A DNA stretch of 64,000 nucleotides from Alcanivorax sp. 24. Its GTDB lineage: Bacteria > Pseudomonadota > Gammaproteobacteria > Pseudomonadales > Alcanivoracaceae. The position numbers and the translations under genes were made by a program. The stretch is from contig NZ_SNUA01000009.1 of assembly GCF_004360225.1 (NCBI RefSeq), positions 62,001-126,000 on the forward strand, in the 5' to 3' direction. This document shows positions 1-9,689 of this stretch, one piece after another. Within the stretch, counting starts at the first letter, position 1. Each line of letters opens with the position of its first letter. Below the pieces are notes generated by a model that worked only from the letters and a program-made list of their open reading frames with translations, ran no database searches and was not told the DNA's origin.

Positions 1-679
1 ATACGGTCTGGATGTAGCGGGGCTTGGAGGGATCCTCCTCCAGCAGGCGGCGCAGCCGCGACACCTGCACATCAATGGAACGCTCCATGGCGGACCATTC
101 CCGCCCCCGGGCCAGGCTCATCAACTTATCCCGGGTCAGCGGCTCCCGCTGATGCTGGATCAGCGCTTTGAGCACGGCGAACTCACCGGTGGTCAACGCC
201 TGCGGCTCACCATCACGGCTCAGCGTGCGGCTGGACAGGTCCAGCGTCCAGGGCCCGAAGTCCACACTGCCTTCCGCTTTGCTTGGCGCCCCCGGTACTT
301 CGCGTACGTGACGGCGCAGTACCGCGCGGATACGCGCGCTCAGCTCCTTCGGATTGAATGGCTTGGGCAGGTAATCGTCGGCGCCGGCATCCAGCCCTTC
401 GATGCGCTCGGCGTCATCCCCCTTGGCCGTGAGCATGATGATCGGCAGGTCGTTCTCACTCTCGCGCAGGCGCCGGCAGATCGACAGGCCGTCCTCGCCA
501 GGCAGCATCAGGTCCAGAACCATCAGCGAATAGATCTCCCGGGACAGGGCCCGGTCCATCTGCTCGGCGTCCGCCACCGCTTTCACCGCGTAGCCCTGCT
601 CCTCGAGGAACCGTTGCAGCAGGCCGCGCAGGCGGGCGTCGTCGTCCACCACCAGAATCTTGTCCACTTGTTCGCTCAT
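1..679 (-). CDS. ompR: Two-component response regulator OmpR (C-terminal end cut by the window edge)
   Basis: OmpR is the DNA-binding response regulator of the EnvZ/OmpR osmotic-stress pair and acts in the cytoplasm. The frame starts at the ATG at 679 (MSEQVDKILVVDDD) and stays open to base 1, so about 226 residues are visible. The receiver domain shows the acidic pocket D12-D13, the phosphoacceptor D56 in VLDLMLPG and the conserved KPF. A winged-helix DNA-binding domain follows (LTTGEFAVLKAL, RSIDVQVSRLRRLLEEDP), as in OmpR/PhoB proteins. EnvZ would be expected just beyond the left edge, which is inference. It is divergent from the pilH-like gene. The OmpR call rests on overall similarity, especially the winged-helix half; another OmpR/PhoB regulator is the alternative. 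Confidence 0.85.
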   Translation of the reverse strand, partial: MSEQVDKILVVDDDARLRGLLQRFLEEQGYAVKAVADAEQMDRALSREIYSLMVLDLMLPGEDGLSICRRLRESENDLPIIMLTAKGDDAERIEGLDAGADDYLPKPFNPKELSARIRAVLRRHVREVPGAPSKAEGSVDFGPWTLDLSSRTLSRDGEPQALTTGEFAVLKALIQHQREPLTRDKLMSLARGREWSAMERSIDVQVSRLRRLLEEDPSKPRYIQTV

Positions 680-913
680 GAGGCTTCCCGAATCGTTTTG
701 ACTGCCGAATGACCCGTCTCATACCCGTCACTGTGACGGCGGGCAAGTTTTACGATGATTAAGATTGTATATAAAGATTACTGTCGACACCCGATGTGCC
801 GATCCGCGGCCTGCCCGGAAACGGCACCCGGCTGACGTTTTTCATCAGCTTACCTTTGTCGGACGGACTGCTATCATTTTCACGACGTGCTGTTTTTAGG
901 GGGGATAACACGC

Positions 914-1276
914 ATGGCCAAGATACTGGTGGTGGACGATTCACCCACCCAGCTCACCAACCTGGCGAGGATCGTCGAGGGACAGGGGCATCAGGTGATC
1001 ACCGCCGTGAACGGCGTGGAAGGCATAGAACGGGCGCGCAGCGAACGGCCGGACCTGATTCTGATGGATGTGGTGATGCCGGAACTGAATGGTTTCCAGG
1101 CCACCCGCAAGATCACCCGGGATGCGGATCTGGGAGGCATTCCCGTGATCCTGGTGACCACCAAGGACCAGGAGACCGACAAGGTCTGGGGGGAACGCCA
1201 GGGCGCCTCCGGCTACATCGTCAAGCCTCCCAGGGAAGCGGAGCTACTGGCGGAAATCGACCGGGTATTGCGCTGA
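914..1276 (+). CDS. pilH: PilH-like single-domain response regulator
   Basis: This 120-residue protein is a stand-alone CheY-type receiver without an output domain. The acidic pocket is D8-D9, the phosphoacceptor D52 lies in LILMDVVMPELNG, and K104 lies in IVKPP. The stretch LVTTKDQETDKVWGERQGA is typical of PilH, which modulates type IV pilus twitching through the Pil-Chp pathway. The start at 914 is preferred because it follows a purine-rich AGGGGGG about 7 bases upstream; a frame-extending start at 887 has no ribosome site. In Pseudomonas pilH sits in a pilGHIJK operon, but here it stands alone and is followed by a terminator. The activation loop reads KPPREAE rather than KPVDEE. Confidence 0.8.
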   Translation: MAKILVVDDSPTQLTNLARIVEGQGHQVITAVNGVEGIERARSERPDLILMDVVMPELNGFQATRKITRDADLGGIPVILVTTKDQETDKVWGERQGASGYIVKPPREAELLAEIDRVLR

Positions 1277-1320
1277 TCTTCGGCGATAACCACAGCCATC
1301 CGGGCAAGTCAATCTATGAA

Positions 1321-1357
1321 CGACCGGAGTCATTCCCTATGATTCCGGTCGTTTCTT
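1321..1357 (+). terminator. Rho-independent terminator after pilH-like gene
   Basis: CGACCGGAGTCAT pairs with ATGATTCCGGTCG across a five-base loop (one G-T pair) and is followed by TTTCTT. It lies 45 bp after the pilH-like stop codon and upstream of tex. Confidence 0.8.
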
Positions 1358-1414
1358 ATATACGTGCCGGAAACGCCGGCGTGATGCGGATCAGCGTGCA
1401 ATCCAGGAATACCC

Positions 1415-3757
1415 ATGCAGAGCATCGAACAGATCATCGCCCAGGAACTCAACGCCCAGCCGCAACAGGTGACCGCCGCCGTGGCCCTGCTGGACGAAGG
1501 GGCCACCGTGCCGTTTATCGCCCGCTACCGGAAAGAAGCCACCGGCGGACTGGATGATACCCAGCTGCGGAACCTGGAAGAGCGGCTGCGCTACCTGCGC
1601 GAGCTGGAGGAGCGCCGCGAGGCAATCCTCAAGAGCATCGACGAGCAGGAGAAGCTGACTCCGGAATTGGAGAAGGCGATCCGCGAGGCGGACACCAAGA
1701 CCCGGCTCGAGGATCTGTATCTGCCGTACAAGCCCAAGCGCCGCACCCGCGCTCAGATGGCCCGCGAGGCCGGCCTGGAGCCGTTGGCGGATGCTCTGCT
1801 GAACGATCCTGGCCTGGACCCGGAGGGCGAAGCCGCCGGTTATCTCAACGAAGAGCACAAGATCGCTTCCGCCAAGGATGCCCTGGATGGCGCCAAGCAG
1901 ATCCTGATGGAACGCTTCGCCGAAAACGCCGAACTGCTCACCCGCATGCGCACCTTCCTTTGGGAACGGGCCCAGATCCAGTCCCGGGTGGCGGAGGGCA
2001 AGGAAGAGGAAGGCGCCAAGTTCCGTGACTACTTCGAACACCAGGAAGCCCTCAAGAGCATTCCCAGCCACCGTGCTCTGGCGCTGTTTCGCGGCCGTAA
2101 CGAAGGCGTGCTGCATGTCGCCATGGTGCTGCCGGAAGAATTGGAAAGCGCCGAACCCCATCCCTGCGTGGCCATGGTTCGTGAAGTGGCCGGCTGGCGT
2201 GATCAGGGCCGTGCCGCCGATAACTGGCTCGGCGAGGTAATGCGCTGGACCTGGAAAATCAAACTCAACACCCATCTGGAAACCGAACTGCTCGGCCGCG
2301 TGCGCGAACTGGCCGAGGAAGAGGCCATCCAGGTGTTCGCCCGCAACCTCAAGAGCCTGCTGATGGCCTCGCCGGCGGGTCCGAAAGCCACCATGGGCCT
2401 GGACCCGGGATTGCGTACCGGAGTCAAGGTGGTGGTGGTGGACGCCACCGGCAAACTGCTGGAACACACCACGGTTTTCCCGCACCAGCCCAAAAACCAA
2501 TGGGCGCAGTCCCTGGCGGCGTTGACCAAACTGAGCGTCAAGCATCAGGTGGATCTGGTGGCGATCGGCAATGGCACCGCCAGCCGTGAAACCGACAAGC
2601 TGGCCGGCGAGCTGGTCAAGGCACTCAAGGACAAGCAACCGATCCAGAAGATCATGGTGTCCGAGGCCGGCGCTTCGGTGTACTCCGCTTCCGAACTGGC
2701 GGCGCGGGAATTCCCGGAACTGGATGTGTCCTTCCGTGGCGCCGTGTCCATCGCCCGCCGTCTGCAGGACCCGCTGGCGGAGCTGGTCAAGATCGACCCG
2801 AAATCCATCGGCGTCGGCCAGTACCAGCATGATGTCAGCCAGGTGAAACTGTCACGCTCCCTGGACGCGGTGGTGGAAGACTGCGTGAACGCCGTCGGCG
2901 TGGACGTGAACACCGCCAGCGCGCCGTTGCTGGCGCGCATCGCCGGCCTCAACAGCACCATAGCCGGCAACATCGTCAGCTTCCGCGAGAAGAACGGTGC
3001 CTTCAACAATCGTGATGCTCTTAAGCAGGTGCCACGTCTGGGGGAAAAGACCTTCGAGCAGGCCGCCGGCTTCCTGCGGGTGATGAACGGCGAGAACCCG
3101 CTGGACGGTTCCGCCGTGCACCCGGAGGCTTATCCGGTGGTGGAGCGGATCGCCAAACAGCACGACCGCCCGATCAAGGACCTGATCGGCGACATCCCGT
3201 TCCTGAAGAGCGTCAAACCGGTCGAGTTCACCGACGAGCATTTCGGTCTGCCCACCGTCACCGACATCCTCGGCGAGTTGGAAAAGCCGGGCCGCGACCC
3301 GCGTCCGGAATTCAAGGCGGCGGAGTTCAAGGAAGGGGTGGAAACCCTGGCCGATCTGAAGCCGGGCATGATTCTGGAAGGCGCGGTGACCAACGTCACC
3401 AACTTTGGTGCCTTCGTCGACATCGGCGTGCATCAGGATGGTCTGGTGCACGTGTCGGCGCTGGCCGATAAATTCGTCGAGGATCCTCACGATGTGGTCA
3501 ACCCCGGCGATATCGTCAAGGTGAAGGTGCTGGAAGTGGATCAGGCGCGCAAGCGCATCAGCCTGACCATGCGTATGGACGATCGCCATCAGGAGCGTCA
3601 GGCTGGTCAAAGTCCGGGCGCACCGGCGGGCAAAGGCCGGCGTGGCGGCGGGGGCCAACGTCAGCGTGGCGGCGGCAACAAACCGGCGGCGGCACCGCAA
3701 GGCGCGCTGGGCGCGGCTTTCGCCAAAGCACTGGAGCAACAGAAGAAGCGCGGCTAG
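1415..3757 (+). CDS. tex: Transcription accessory protein Tex
   Basis: Tex is a cytoplasmic nucleic-acid-binding protein associated with transcription elongation and widely conserved in bacteria. The 780-residue product has the usual order: N-terminal helical region, a YqgF/RNase H-like fold around residue 330 ([17 protein letters not shown]), helix-hairpin-helix segments ([16 protein letters not shown]) and an S1 RNA-binding domain near residues 650-720 ([18 protein letters not shown]). The last 60 residues form a Gly/Arg-rich tail. Length and domain order match the family closely. It lies alone between a terminator-like hairpin and the pilH-like gene. Confidence 0.95.
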   Translation: MQSIEQIIAQELNAQPQQVTAAVALLDEGATVPFIARYRKEATGGLDDTQLRNLEERLRYLRELEERREAILKSIDEQEKLTPELEKAIREADTKTRLEDLYLPYKPKRRTRAQMAREAGLEPLADALLNDPGLDPEGEAAGYLNEEHKIASAKDALDGAKQILMERFAENAELLTRMRTFLWERAQIQSRVAEGKEEEGAKFRDYFEHQEALKSIPSHRALALFRGRNEGVLHVAMVLPEELESAEPHPCVAMVREVAGWRDQGRAADNWLGEVMRWTWKIKLNTHLETELLGRVRELAEEEAIQVFARNLKSLLMASPAGPKATMGLDPGLRTGVKVVVVDATGKLLEHTTVFPHQPKNQWAQSLAALTKLSVKHQVDLVAIGNGTASRETDKLAGELVKALKDKQPIQKIMVSEAGASVYSASELAAREFPELDVSFRGAVSIARRLQDPLAELVKIDPKSIGVGQYQHDVSQVKLSRSLDAVVEDCVNAVGVDVNTASAPLLARIAGLNSTIAGNIVSFREKNGAFNNRDALKQVPRLGEKTFEQAAGFLRVMNGENPLDGSAVHPEAYPVVERIAKQHDRPIKDLIGDIPFLKSVKPVEFTDEHFGLPTVTDILGELEKPGRDPRPEFKAAEFKEGVETLADLKPGMILEGAVTNVTNFGAFVDIGVHQDGLVHVSALADKFVEDPHDVVNPGDIVKVKVLEVDQARKRISLTMRMDDRHQERQAGQSPGAPAGKGRRGGGGQRQRGGGNKPAAAPQGALGAAFAKALEQQKKRG

Positions 3758-3779
3758 TCTTCAGTGAGTCAGCCCGCGG

Positions 3780-3811
3780 GCGGTGTGCCGGCCAGACCGG
3801 CGGCACACCGC
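3780..3811 (+). terminator. Hairpin between tex and gshA
   Basis: GCGGTGTGCC and GGCACACCGC form a 10-bp GC-rich stem immediately after the tex stop. There is no T tract, so a role in termination or 3'-end protection is inferred. Confidence 0.5.
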
Positions 3812-3894
3812 CGGTAACAAAACATCAACACGGGCGGCGGCCCGATACCGCCTGATCGCCGCCCAGATCATCGCCCCAAGAATGGGACAGCCCC

Positions 3895-5463
3895 ATGACC
3901 GACCTGCTCAGTCAACGCATTCAGGCCCTTCTGGACTCCGACGCCGCCAGCACCCTGGCGGGCATTCGAAGGGGCATCGAGAAAGAGAGCCTGCGCATCA
4001 GCACCGATGGCAACCTGGCGCAAACCAACCATCCCGAAGCGCTCGGCTCGGCCCTGACTCACCCTTACATCACCACGGACTATTCCGAAGCGTTGCTGGA
4101 GTTCATCACGCCCGCCAGCAGCGACCTGCACAGCCCGCTGGAATTCCTCGATCAATTGCACCGCTACACTTACCGCCACATCGGCGATGAGCTGTTGTGG
4201 GTCAATTCCATGCCCTGCCGGGTGACGGAGGACAGCGAGGTGCCGGTGGCCCACTACGGCAGTTCCAACGTGGGCCGCATGAAGCATATTTACCGGATCG
4301 GCCTGGGCCATCGCTACGGCCGCAAGATGCAAACCATCGCCGGCATTCACTACAACTTCTCCTTCCCGGAATCGTTCTGGCAGTTGCACCAGGCCCAGGA
4401 AGGCAGTGACGAGCCGCTGCAGGATTTCATTTCCCGGCGTTACTTTGACCTGACCCGTAATTTCCAGCGTTACTCCTGGTTGCTGGTGTACCTGTTCGGC
4501 GCTTCGCCGGCATTGTGCGCGTCGTTCCTGGCCGGCCGCGAGCACCATCTGCTGGAGCGCTTCGACCACAGCCTCTACCGCCCCCATGCCACCAGCCTGC
4601 GGATGAGTGATCTGGGCTACCAGAACAACGCTCAGTCCTCCCTGGCGATCAGCTACAACAATCTCGATGAATACGTGGAGACGCTGACCCACGCCATCAA
4701 AACACCGGAACCGGCCTACGACGCCATCGGCGTACTGAATGCCAAAGGCGACTATCAACAACTCAACGCCAACATCCTGCAAATCGAAAACGAGTACTAC
4801 TCCTCGATCCGGCCCAAACGGACCATCAACAAAGGCGAGCGCCCCACCCTGGCGCTCAAGCGGCGCGGCGTCGAGTACATCGAGATCCGCGCTCTGGATC
4901 TCAACCCGTTCGAACCGGTGGGCATCAACCAGCAGGAAATCCGCTTCCTCGACCTGTTCGCCACCTATTGCCTGTTGCGCACCTCTCCGCAATTGGAAAG
5001 CTGCGATCTCAACGCCAGCAAGGACAATCTGCGTCAGGTGGTCTACAACGGCCGGGATACCTCCGTGGCTCTGAATAACTGGGGTGAGAGCGTGACCCTG
5101 AAACAGTGGGCGCTGGAGAAGCTGGACCAGATGGTGCCGATCGCCGAGTTGTTCGACCGCTGTCACGGTGGCAACAACTATTGCGACGCCTTGCAGCGTC
5201 AGCGTTTGAAGGTGGAAGAACCGGACGCCACGCCATCCGGGCAGATCATGGACAAGCTGGAAAGCCGCGACCAGACCTTCTTCCAGTTCGCTATGAACCA
5301 GGCCCTGGCCCACAGGGACCACTTCCGCTCCCGGCCGCTGGACGCCGACCGCGAGGCGCAACTGGCCACGCTGGCCCGGCACAGCCTGACCGAACAAGCC
5401 GCCTGGGAGACCGCCGACGACATGGATTTCGAAAGCTATCTGGCCACCTATTTCAAGGACTGA
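3895..5463 (+). CDS. gshA: Glutamate-cysteine ligase (GshA, gammaproteobacterial type)
   Basis: This ATP-dependent enzyme joins glutamate and cysteine in the first step of glutathione synthesis in the cytosol. The 522-residue product matches the E. coli-type family in length. Visible signatures include RRGIEKESLRIS near residue 25, TTDYSEALLEFITP, and RRGVEYIEIRALDLNPFEP in the second half. The start at 3895 is an ATG directly in front of the conserved N-terminus. gshB is not in the window. The gene is followed by a REP element. Confidence 0.96.
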   Translation: MTDLLSQRIQALLDSDAASTLAGIRRGIEKESLRISTDGNLAQTNHPEALGSALTHPYITTDYSEALLEFITPASSDLHSPLEFLDQLHRYTYRHIGDELLWVNSMPCRVTEDSEVPVAHYGSSNVGRMKHIYRIGLGHRYGRKMQTIAGIHYNFSFPESFWQLHQAQEGSDEPLQDFISRRYFDLTRNFQRYSWLLVYLFGASPALCASFLAGREHHLLERFDHSLYRPHATSLRMSDLGYQNNAQSSLAISYNNLDEYVETLTHAIKTPEPAYDAIGVLNAKGDYQQLNANILQIENEYYSSIRPKRTINKGERPTLALKRRGVEYIEIRALDLNPFEPVGINQQEIRFLDLFATYCLLRTSPQLESCDLNASKDNLRQVVYNGRDTSVALNNWGESVTLKQWALEKLDQMVPIAELFDRCHGGNNYCDALQRQRLKVEEPDATPSGQIMDKLESRDQTFFQFAMNQALAHRDHFRSRPLDADREAQLATLARHSLTEQAAWETADDMDFESYLATYFKD

Positions 5464-5590
5464 CGGCGGCGCGGGAACCATTGTGTCCGCCCCGCACTCC
5501 ATACCATCATGTCCCTGAAGTTGAGGGGGGATCGCGATCCGTGGACAGTATTCGCTACCTAGGCAGCTTCCCACAGGGAGGGGCTACAGA

Positions 5591-5620
5591 GCCGCTGTGG
5601 GAGCGAGCTTGCTCGCGAAT
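5591..5620 (+). repeat. REP element
   Basis: A single REP unit (CTGTGGGAGCGAGCTTGCTC core, then GCGAAT) sits between gshA and dsbB. The core is palindromic around GAGC-AAGCTT-GCTC-like arms, the form common in Pseudomonas. Confidence 0.75.
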
Positions 5621-5683
5621 CAGCCTGCCAGCGATTCGAAAAAATAAACCAGGCCCAGCCTGAGCCAGAAAGGAATCAAATCG

Positions 5684-6187
5684 ATGTGGTCCAAACTGCC
5701 TTCGCCCCGGGCCCTCAACGGGCTCGCCCTGCTGGCCTGTGTTATCGCCATGGCCAGCGCCCTGTATTTACAGCACGTGGATGGCCTGGAGCCCTGCCCG
5801 CTGTGTATCTTCCAGCGCGTCGCCGTGTTCGCGGCAATGGCCATTCTGCTGGTGGCGTTCCTGCACGGCCCGCGAAGTATCGGTGTGCGTATCTATGCCG
5901 TGCTCACGGCTCTCGCCGCCCTGGTGGGGGGCGGCATCGCCATCCGCCATCTGTGGCTGCAAAGCCTGCCGCCGGATCAAGTGCCCGGTTGCGGTCCCGG
6001 TCTGGACTATATGCTCGACGTGTTTCCGCTCCATGATGTTCTGGCGCAGGTGCTCTCCGGCTCCGGCGAATGCGCCGAGATCAGCTGGACCTTTCTTGGC
6101 CTGAGCATCCCCGGCTGGTCGCTGGTGGTGTTTACCGGACTGTTGCTGTTCGCCCTGGTACAATTGTTCCGTCCGTTACGCGCCTGA
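5684..6187 (+). CDS. dsbB: Disulfide bond formation protein DsbB
   Basis: DsbB is an inner-membrane protein that reoxidises periplasmic DsbA and passes electrons to quinone. The 167-residue product has four hydrophobic segments. The first redox pair is C38/C41 (EPCPLC) followed by the typical FQR motif. A second cysteine pair lies in the long periplasmic loop near residues 103-126 (VPGCGPG and GECAEI). Both pairs needed for electron transfer are therefore present. The start follows an AGAAAGGA ribosome site. It stands alone between gshA and the lrgAB pair. Confidence 0.93.
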   Translation: MWSKLPSPRALNGLALLACVIAMASALYLQHVDGLEPCPLCIFQRVAVFAAMAILLVAFLHGPRSIGVRIYAVLTALAALVGGGIAIRHLWLQSLPPDQVPGCGPGLDYMLDVFPLHDVLAQVLSGSGECAEISWTFLGLSIPGWSLVVFTGLLLFALVQLFRPLRA

Positions 6188-6390
6188 CCGGTTCCCGCCG
6201 GCGGCCCTTTTCGCTGGCCGCCGGCTTCATGCCTCCGGGCCAGGCGCCGCGACGCTGCAGGGAGGCACTCGACGCGGGCCTTTCAGGCCTGATTCAGGTC
6301 ATTCCCGCCGATCCCTCCGTTTCACACCCCAGGTTCGCAGCGCCGTGATTCCGGGCTTTGTCCAGAGGTAGGGACTTCCGGGAGATCCTG

Positions 6391-6762
6391 ATGATTGATG
6401 GCCTGCTGATTCTGTTGTTGTTTCAATTTCTTGGCGAGGTGCTGATCCACCTCACCGGCCTGCCACTGCCGGCACCCGTGGTGGGTATGGTCTTGCTGTT
6501 GTTCGCGCTGATGCTGGGCGTGCCGGGGATGGGTAAGGTCTCCGAGGCCGCCGGTGCGTTGATCCGCCATATCACCTTGCTGATCTTCCCTCTCGGTGTC
6601 GGCATCGTGCTGCAATGGCACCGCTACCAGGACAATGCCCTGGCCCTGGCGGTGTCGGTGGTGTTCGGCACCCTGATCGCCCTGCTGCTGGTGACGTTGC
6701 TGTTGAAGGTTCTGCTGCGCCGTTCTTCTCACGGCGGTGGAGGAGACTCGCGCCATGGCTGA
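6391..6762 (+). CDS. CidA/LrgA family holin-like membrane protein
   Basis: This 123-residue protein has four predicted membrane helices and the family signature LPLPAPVVGMVLL. CidA/LrgA proteins work with LrgB-type partners; roles in murein hydrolase control, programmed lysis or pyruvate export have been proposed in other bacteria. The start at 6391 follows GGGAGA; an upstream TTG at 6358 is less likely. Its stop overlaps the start of the LrgB-like gene, so the two are translated from one message. Confidence 0.88.
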   Translation: MIDGLLILLLFQFLGEVLIHLTGLPLPAPVVGMVLLLFALMLGVPGMGKVSEAAGALIRHITLLIFPLGVGIVLQWHRYQDNALALAVSVVFGTLIALLLVTLLLKVLLRRSSHGGGGDSRHG

Positions 6763-7516
6763 ACTTCCTCCCTCTTCCCTGTCCGGTGAGCTATTACACA
6801 CTCCTCTGCTAGGTGAGCTCCTGCACACCCCCCTGTTCGGATTGTTGCTGACACTGGCCAGCTACCGTTTCGCCCAGTGGGCCTACGCCAAATCCAACAG
6901 CATGGCGCTGTTTCACCCGTTCATCGTTGCCGCCATTCCGGTGATCATCGTGCTGCCGCTGGTCGGCGTGCCTTACGAGGAATACCGTGACCAGACCGCG
7001 CTGATTTCCTTCCTGCTCGGTCCCGCCACCGTGGCCCTGGCCTGGCCACTGTATCGCCAGCTGCACACCGTGCGCAGCGTCTGGCGGCCATTGCTGATCA
7101 CGGTGGTGATTGGCGCGGCGCTGGCTTCCGGGCTGGCGGTGGGCCTGGCCTGGTGGCTGGGCGCGCCGGAAACCGTGGTCGGCTCCCTGGCCCCCAAATC
7201 CATCACCACGCCCATCGCCATCGAGGTAGCGAGAGTCACCAATGGCGATGTTTCCCTGGCCGCCGGCGCGGTGGCGATCACCGGCATCGTCGGCGCCCTG
7301 GCCGCCGGCCCGGTGTTCCGGCTGCTGCGGGTGGAGGACGACCGCGTCCGCGGCTTCGCCCTCGGGCTGGTGGCCCACGCCATCGGCACCGCCCGCGCCT
7401 TCGAGTTCAGTGAAAAGGCCGGGGCCTTCGGCGGCCTGGCGCTGGGCCTGACCGGCCTGCTAACCGCCCTGGCCCTGCCCTGGATCTGGCCGTGGGTGTC
7501 TTCATTGATGGGCTGA
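6755..7516 (+). CDS. LrgB/CidB family membrane protein
   Basis: The 253-residue product is very hydrophobic and carries the LrgB core, including LLGPATVALAWPLY and LAPKSITTPIAIEV. It is the usual partner of the preceding CidA/LrgA protein. The start at 6755 is chosen because GGAGGAG lies just upstream and it overlaps the previous gene by 8 bp. Residues 10-25 contain a short near-duplicated segment (GELLHTP twice), which is unusual for the family and may affect only the cytoplasmic N-terminus. Confidence 0.88.
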   Translation: MAELPPSSLSGELLHTPLLGELLHTPLFGLLLTLASYRFAQWAYAKSNSMALFHPFIVAAIPVIIVLPLVGVPYEEYRDQTALISFLLGPATVALAWPLYRQLHTVRSVWRPLLITVVIGAALASGLAVGLAWWLGAPETVVGSLAPKSITTPIAIEVARVTNGDVSLAAGAVAITGIVGALAAGPVFRLLRVEDDRVRGFALGLVAHAIGTARAFEFSEKAGAFGGLALGLTGLLTALALPWIWPWVSSLMG

Positions 7517-7517
7517 G

Positions 7518-7611
7518 TATCGCGGCCCTCTTCTGTATGAAGAGGGCCACTGCTGTCCCACCATTCGCAGGCAGACTCACACGCAACACGCCGGCACGCC
7601 AAATCCGGGCT
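7518..7611 (+). repeat. Hairpin-bearing intergenic repeat, copy 1
   Basis: Begins 1 bp after the lrgB-like stop. It has ATCGCGG, a 10-bp hairpin (GGCCCTCTTC / GAAGAGGGCC), CCACTGCTGTCCCA and then ACACGCAACACGCCGGCACG. The same order recurs near 33.9, 34.2 and 52.5 kb. The hairpin could also terminate lrgB transcription. The remaining bases up to the rsd start hold nothing else recognised. Confidence 0.65.
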
Positions 7612-7824
7612 CGGAAAAACGTTATGCCGCGACACTTATAAGAACGCGAGAAGGTTATGAAGAAATCATCTTTTACGGCAACCCACTGATACCCCGCGCT
7701 TTTTCCCCTTCACCCGGATCCTGTCCCATTCTCACCCATTGCCAGCCGCTATTCGCCGGTTCTAGTCTCGACTTCCCCAAGGAAAAAAATCTGTCAGCCA
7801 TGCCCGAATAAAGGAGAGCGAACA

Positions 7825-8316
7825 ATGGCAAGTTCCAGTTCCACAGCATTGGCCCAATGGCAGCAAATTGAGGCACTGGTACAGGCCTGGCTGGAGGAGC
7901 GGCGGCAATTGATCGTGCTCCTTTGCCAGGTACAGGGCGTCGACCACACGCCGTCACGGGAAGAACCGGATCCCCCCATCCATCAACGCATCCAGGACCT
8001 CTGTCAGGTTCTGATGGACTATCTCAGCGCGGGTTATTTCGAGGTCTATAACGCCCTGGTGCGAGCGGCGCGCCATTACGGCAGCGGGCCACCACAGTGG
8101 GCGGAACAATTGATTCAGAGGCTGGATGCCTCCACCGAGGAAGCACTGGCGTTCAATGAGGATTACGACAATCCGACCCACTGCATGACGCGGCTGACCG
8201 AGTTACCGGAACGGGTGGCGCGCTTGATGGTGGCGCTGGAGGAGCGGTTCGCCCTGGAAGATCAACTGATAGTGAGCCTTTACCAGCAGCCAGTGGCGCG
8301 AGCCGGGCAAGGGTAG
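7825..8316 (+). CDS. rsd: Anti-sigma-70 factor Rsd/AlgQ
   Basis: Rsd (AlgQ in Pseudomonas) binds sigma-70 and shifts RNA polymerase towards alternative sigma factors in stationary phase. The 163-residue all-helical product matches the family in length. The segment WLEERRQLIVLLCQVQGV near residue 27 is the conserved sigma-binding helix region. GGAGAG lies about 9 bases before the ATG. The gene converges on the FKBP gene across a shared hairpin. Confidence 0.85.
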   Translation: MASSSSTALAQWQQIEALVQAWLEERRQLIVLLCQVQGVDHTPSREEPDPPIHQRIQDLCQVLMDYLSAGYFEVYNALVRAARHYGSGPPQWAEQLIQRLDASTEEALAFNEDYDNPTHCMTRLTELPERVARLMVALEERFALEDQLIVSLYQQPVARAGQG

Positions 8317-8324
8317 CTGGCGGT

Positions 8325-8354
8325 TTCCGGCCGACCCATCAGGGCCGGCCGGAA
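8325..8354. terminator. Bidirectional hairpin between rsd and FKBP genes
   Basis: TTCCGGCCG and CGGCCGGAA form a perfect 9-bp stem between two convergent genes. Position suggests a shared terminator; T tracts are absent. Confidence 0.5.
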
Positions 8355-8362
8355 TGGCGGTG

Positions 8363-9130
8363 TTATTCGCCTTGGTCCGCCGCGGGCTCTTCCGCGGCCT
8401 GGTCATCGGCATCATCGCCCTGACCCTGGATACCCAGCAGTTCCACTTCGAAGATCAGCACTTCGTTAGGACCGATGTCACCACCGGCGCCCTGCTTGCC
8501 GTAGCCCAGTTCCGCCGGCAGATAGAGCTTCCACTTATCACCGACTTTCATCATTGGCAGCGCTTCCTGCCAACCCGGGATAATGTGGGCCAGACCGAAA
8601 GTAGCCGGCTGGTCCCGCTCGATGGAGCTGTCGAACACCTCACCATCGGTGGTGCTGCCTTCATAATGGACAGTAACGGTATCTTCCACGGTGGGAGACG
8701 GCGCGCCTTCCTCGCCGGACTTCAGCACTTCGTACTGCAGGCCGCTGTCGGTGGTGGTAACACCATCACGCTTGCCGTTTTCGGCCAGGAATTCCTCGCC
8801 TTTCTTCAGGTTATCCTCGGCTTCCTGTTCCAGTTTGGCCTGGCGTTTTTCCACCAGACGCATCTGGAAGTCCTGGATCAGCTGGTTCAGATCCTCATCC
8901 CCAAGGCGGGAATCCGTGCCAGTGTGACCGTCGCGGATACCGGCAATCATCGCTTCGGTATCCAGTCCCTCCATGGCACTCATCTGCTCGGCGCTGCGAT
9001 AACCCAGTGCGTAGGACGCTTTCTGGTCGTCCGTTTTGATCTCCACCTTGGCGGCATCCTCACCGCCGTCCTGTTGACCGCAAGCCGCCACCAGGACGGT
9101 ACCGGCCAGCACGATTCCCAACTTTTTCAT
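8363..9130 (-). CDS. FKBP-type peptidyl-prolyl isomerase, lipoprotein (FkpA/Mip-like)
   Basis: The enzyme catalyses cis-trans isomerisation of proline bonds and assists protein folding in the envelope. The 255-residue precursor has a lipoprotein signal with lipobox LVAAC (C17). Residues about 30-110 form the helical dimerisation region of Mip/FkpA proteins, rich in charged residues. The FKBP domain spans about 125-230 (VTVHYEGSTTDGEVFDSS, FGLAHIIPGWQEAL, LGYG). The acidic tail after the domain is unusual. It is monocistronic. Confidence 0.9.
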   Translation of the reverse strand: MKKLGIVLAGTVLVAACGQQDGGEDAAKVEIKTDDQKASYALGYRSAEQMSAMEGLDTEAMIAGIRDGHTGTDSRLGDEDLNQLIQDFQMRLVEKRQAKLEQEAEDNLKKGEEFLAENGKRDGVTTTDSGLQYEVLKSGEEGAPSPTVEDTVTVHYEGSTTDGEVFDSSIERDQPATFGLAHIIPGWQEALPMMKVGDKWKLYLPAELGYGKQGAGGDIGPNEVLIFEVELLGIQGQGDDADDQAAEEPAADQGE

Positions 9131-9573
9131 TCTGCCTCCATTGGCCTGTGGTTATTTCCCGCTCGCCCGCCGAAGTAACGGCCGCGCCCCAGCACCCGGC
9201 GGCGGAATCTGGCCATACTGCCAGTTTCCCGCCCCCTCGCGCCAGCGCTAAACCGTGAACGCCGACAAGGGTCGGGGATCGCCATGGTCCAACGGAACCG
9301 AAAACACCCCGACCAACAGGAGAAACAAAGATGTAACGTCTGAAGCTGACCGGCATTTCCCCCAAGAGTTCCAGTCAGCCTTCATTCTGCCCGTGGCAAA
9401 ACGGCTGTCAAAACCCTGGCGCGGAAAACCGTGTCAATGTCGTGCAATAACAAGCATTTGGAGGGAAATAACGAGGTTTGGCGGCGCGTAAGCACAAATC
9501 GGCCAGGGATTAGAGGCTTACACGCCGATTCGCTGCCAAGACAGCCCACAGAGGAGCGGCTTCGCGGTCCATC

Positions 9574-9659
9574 GCTGTGGGAAGCGGCCTTGGCCGCGAA
9601 TACTCCCCAGGGCAGTTGCCCATTCGCTTGCAAGCAAGCTTCCCACAGTGGCTTCGTAG
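9574..9659. repeat. Inverted pair of REP elements
   Basis: One REP (CTGTGGGAAGCGGCCTTGGC) faces a second in opposite orientation (ATTCGCTTGCAAGCAAGCTT, then CCCACAG). It ends 31 bp from the stop of the acyl-CoA ligase gene. The rest of the 559-bp gap from 9131 contains no gene or other element that I recognise. Confidence 0.75.
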
Positions 9660-9689
9660 TCAGGTTGTAAGGAATAGGGTCAACCAGCG

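Noticed and set aside
3868-5574. 568-codon open frame on the minus strand
   Set aside because: It is antisense to gshA, which has strong family motifs. Long antisense frames are common in GC-rich codon usage, and its translation shows no recognisable domain.
7524-7548. Simple terminator of lrgB
   Set aside because: The hairpin is the variable stem of a repeat family found at other loci and has no T tract, so it was described as part of that repeat. A terminating effect is still possible.
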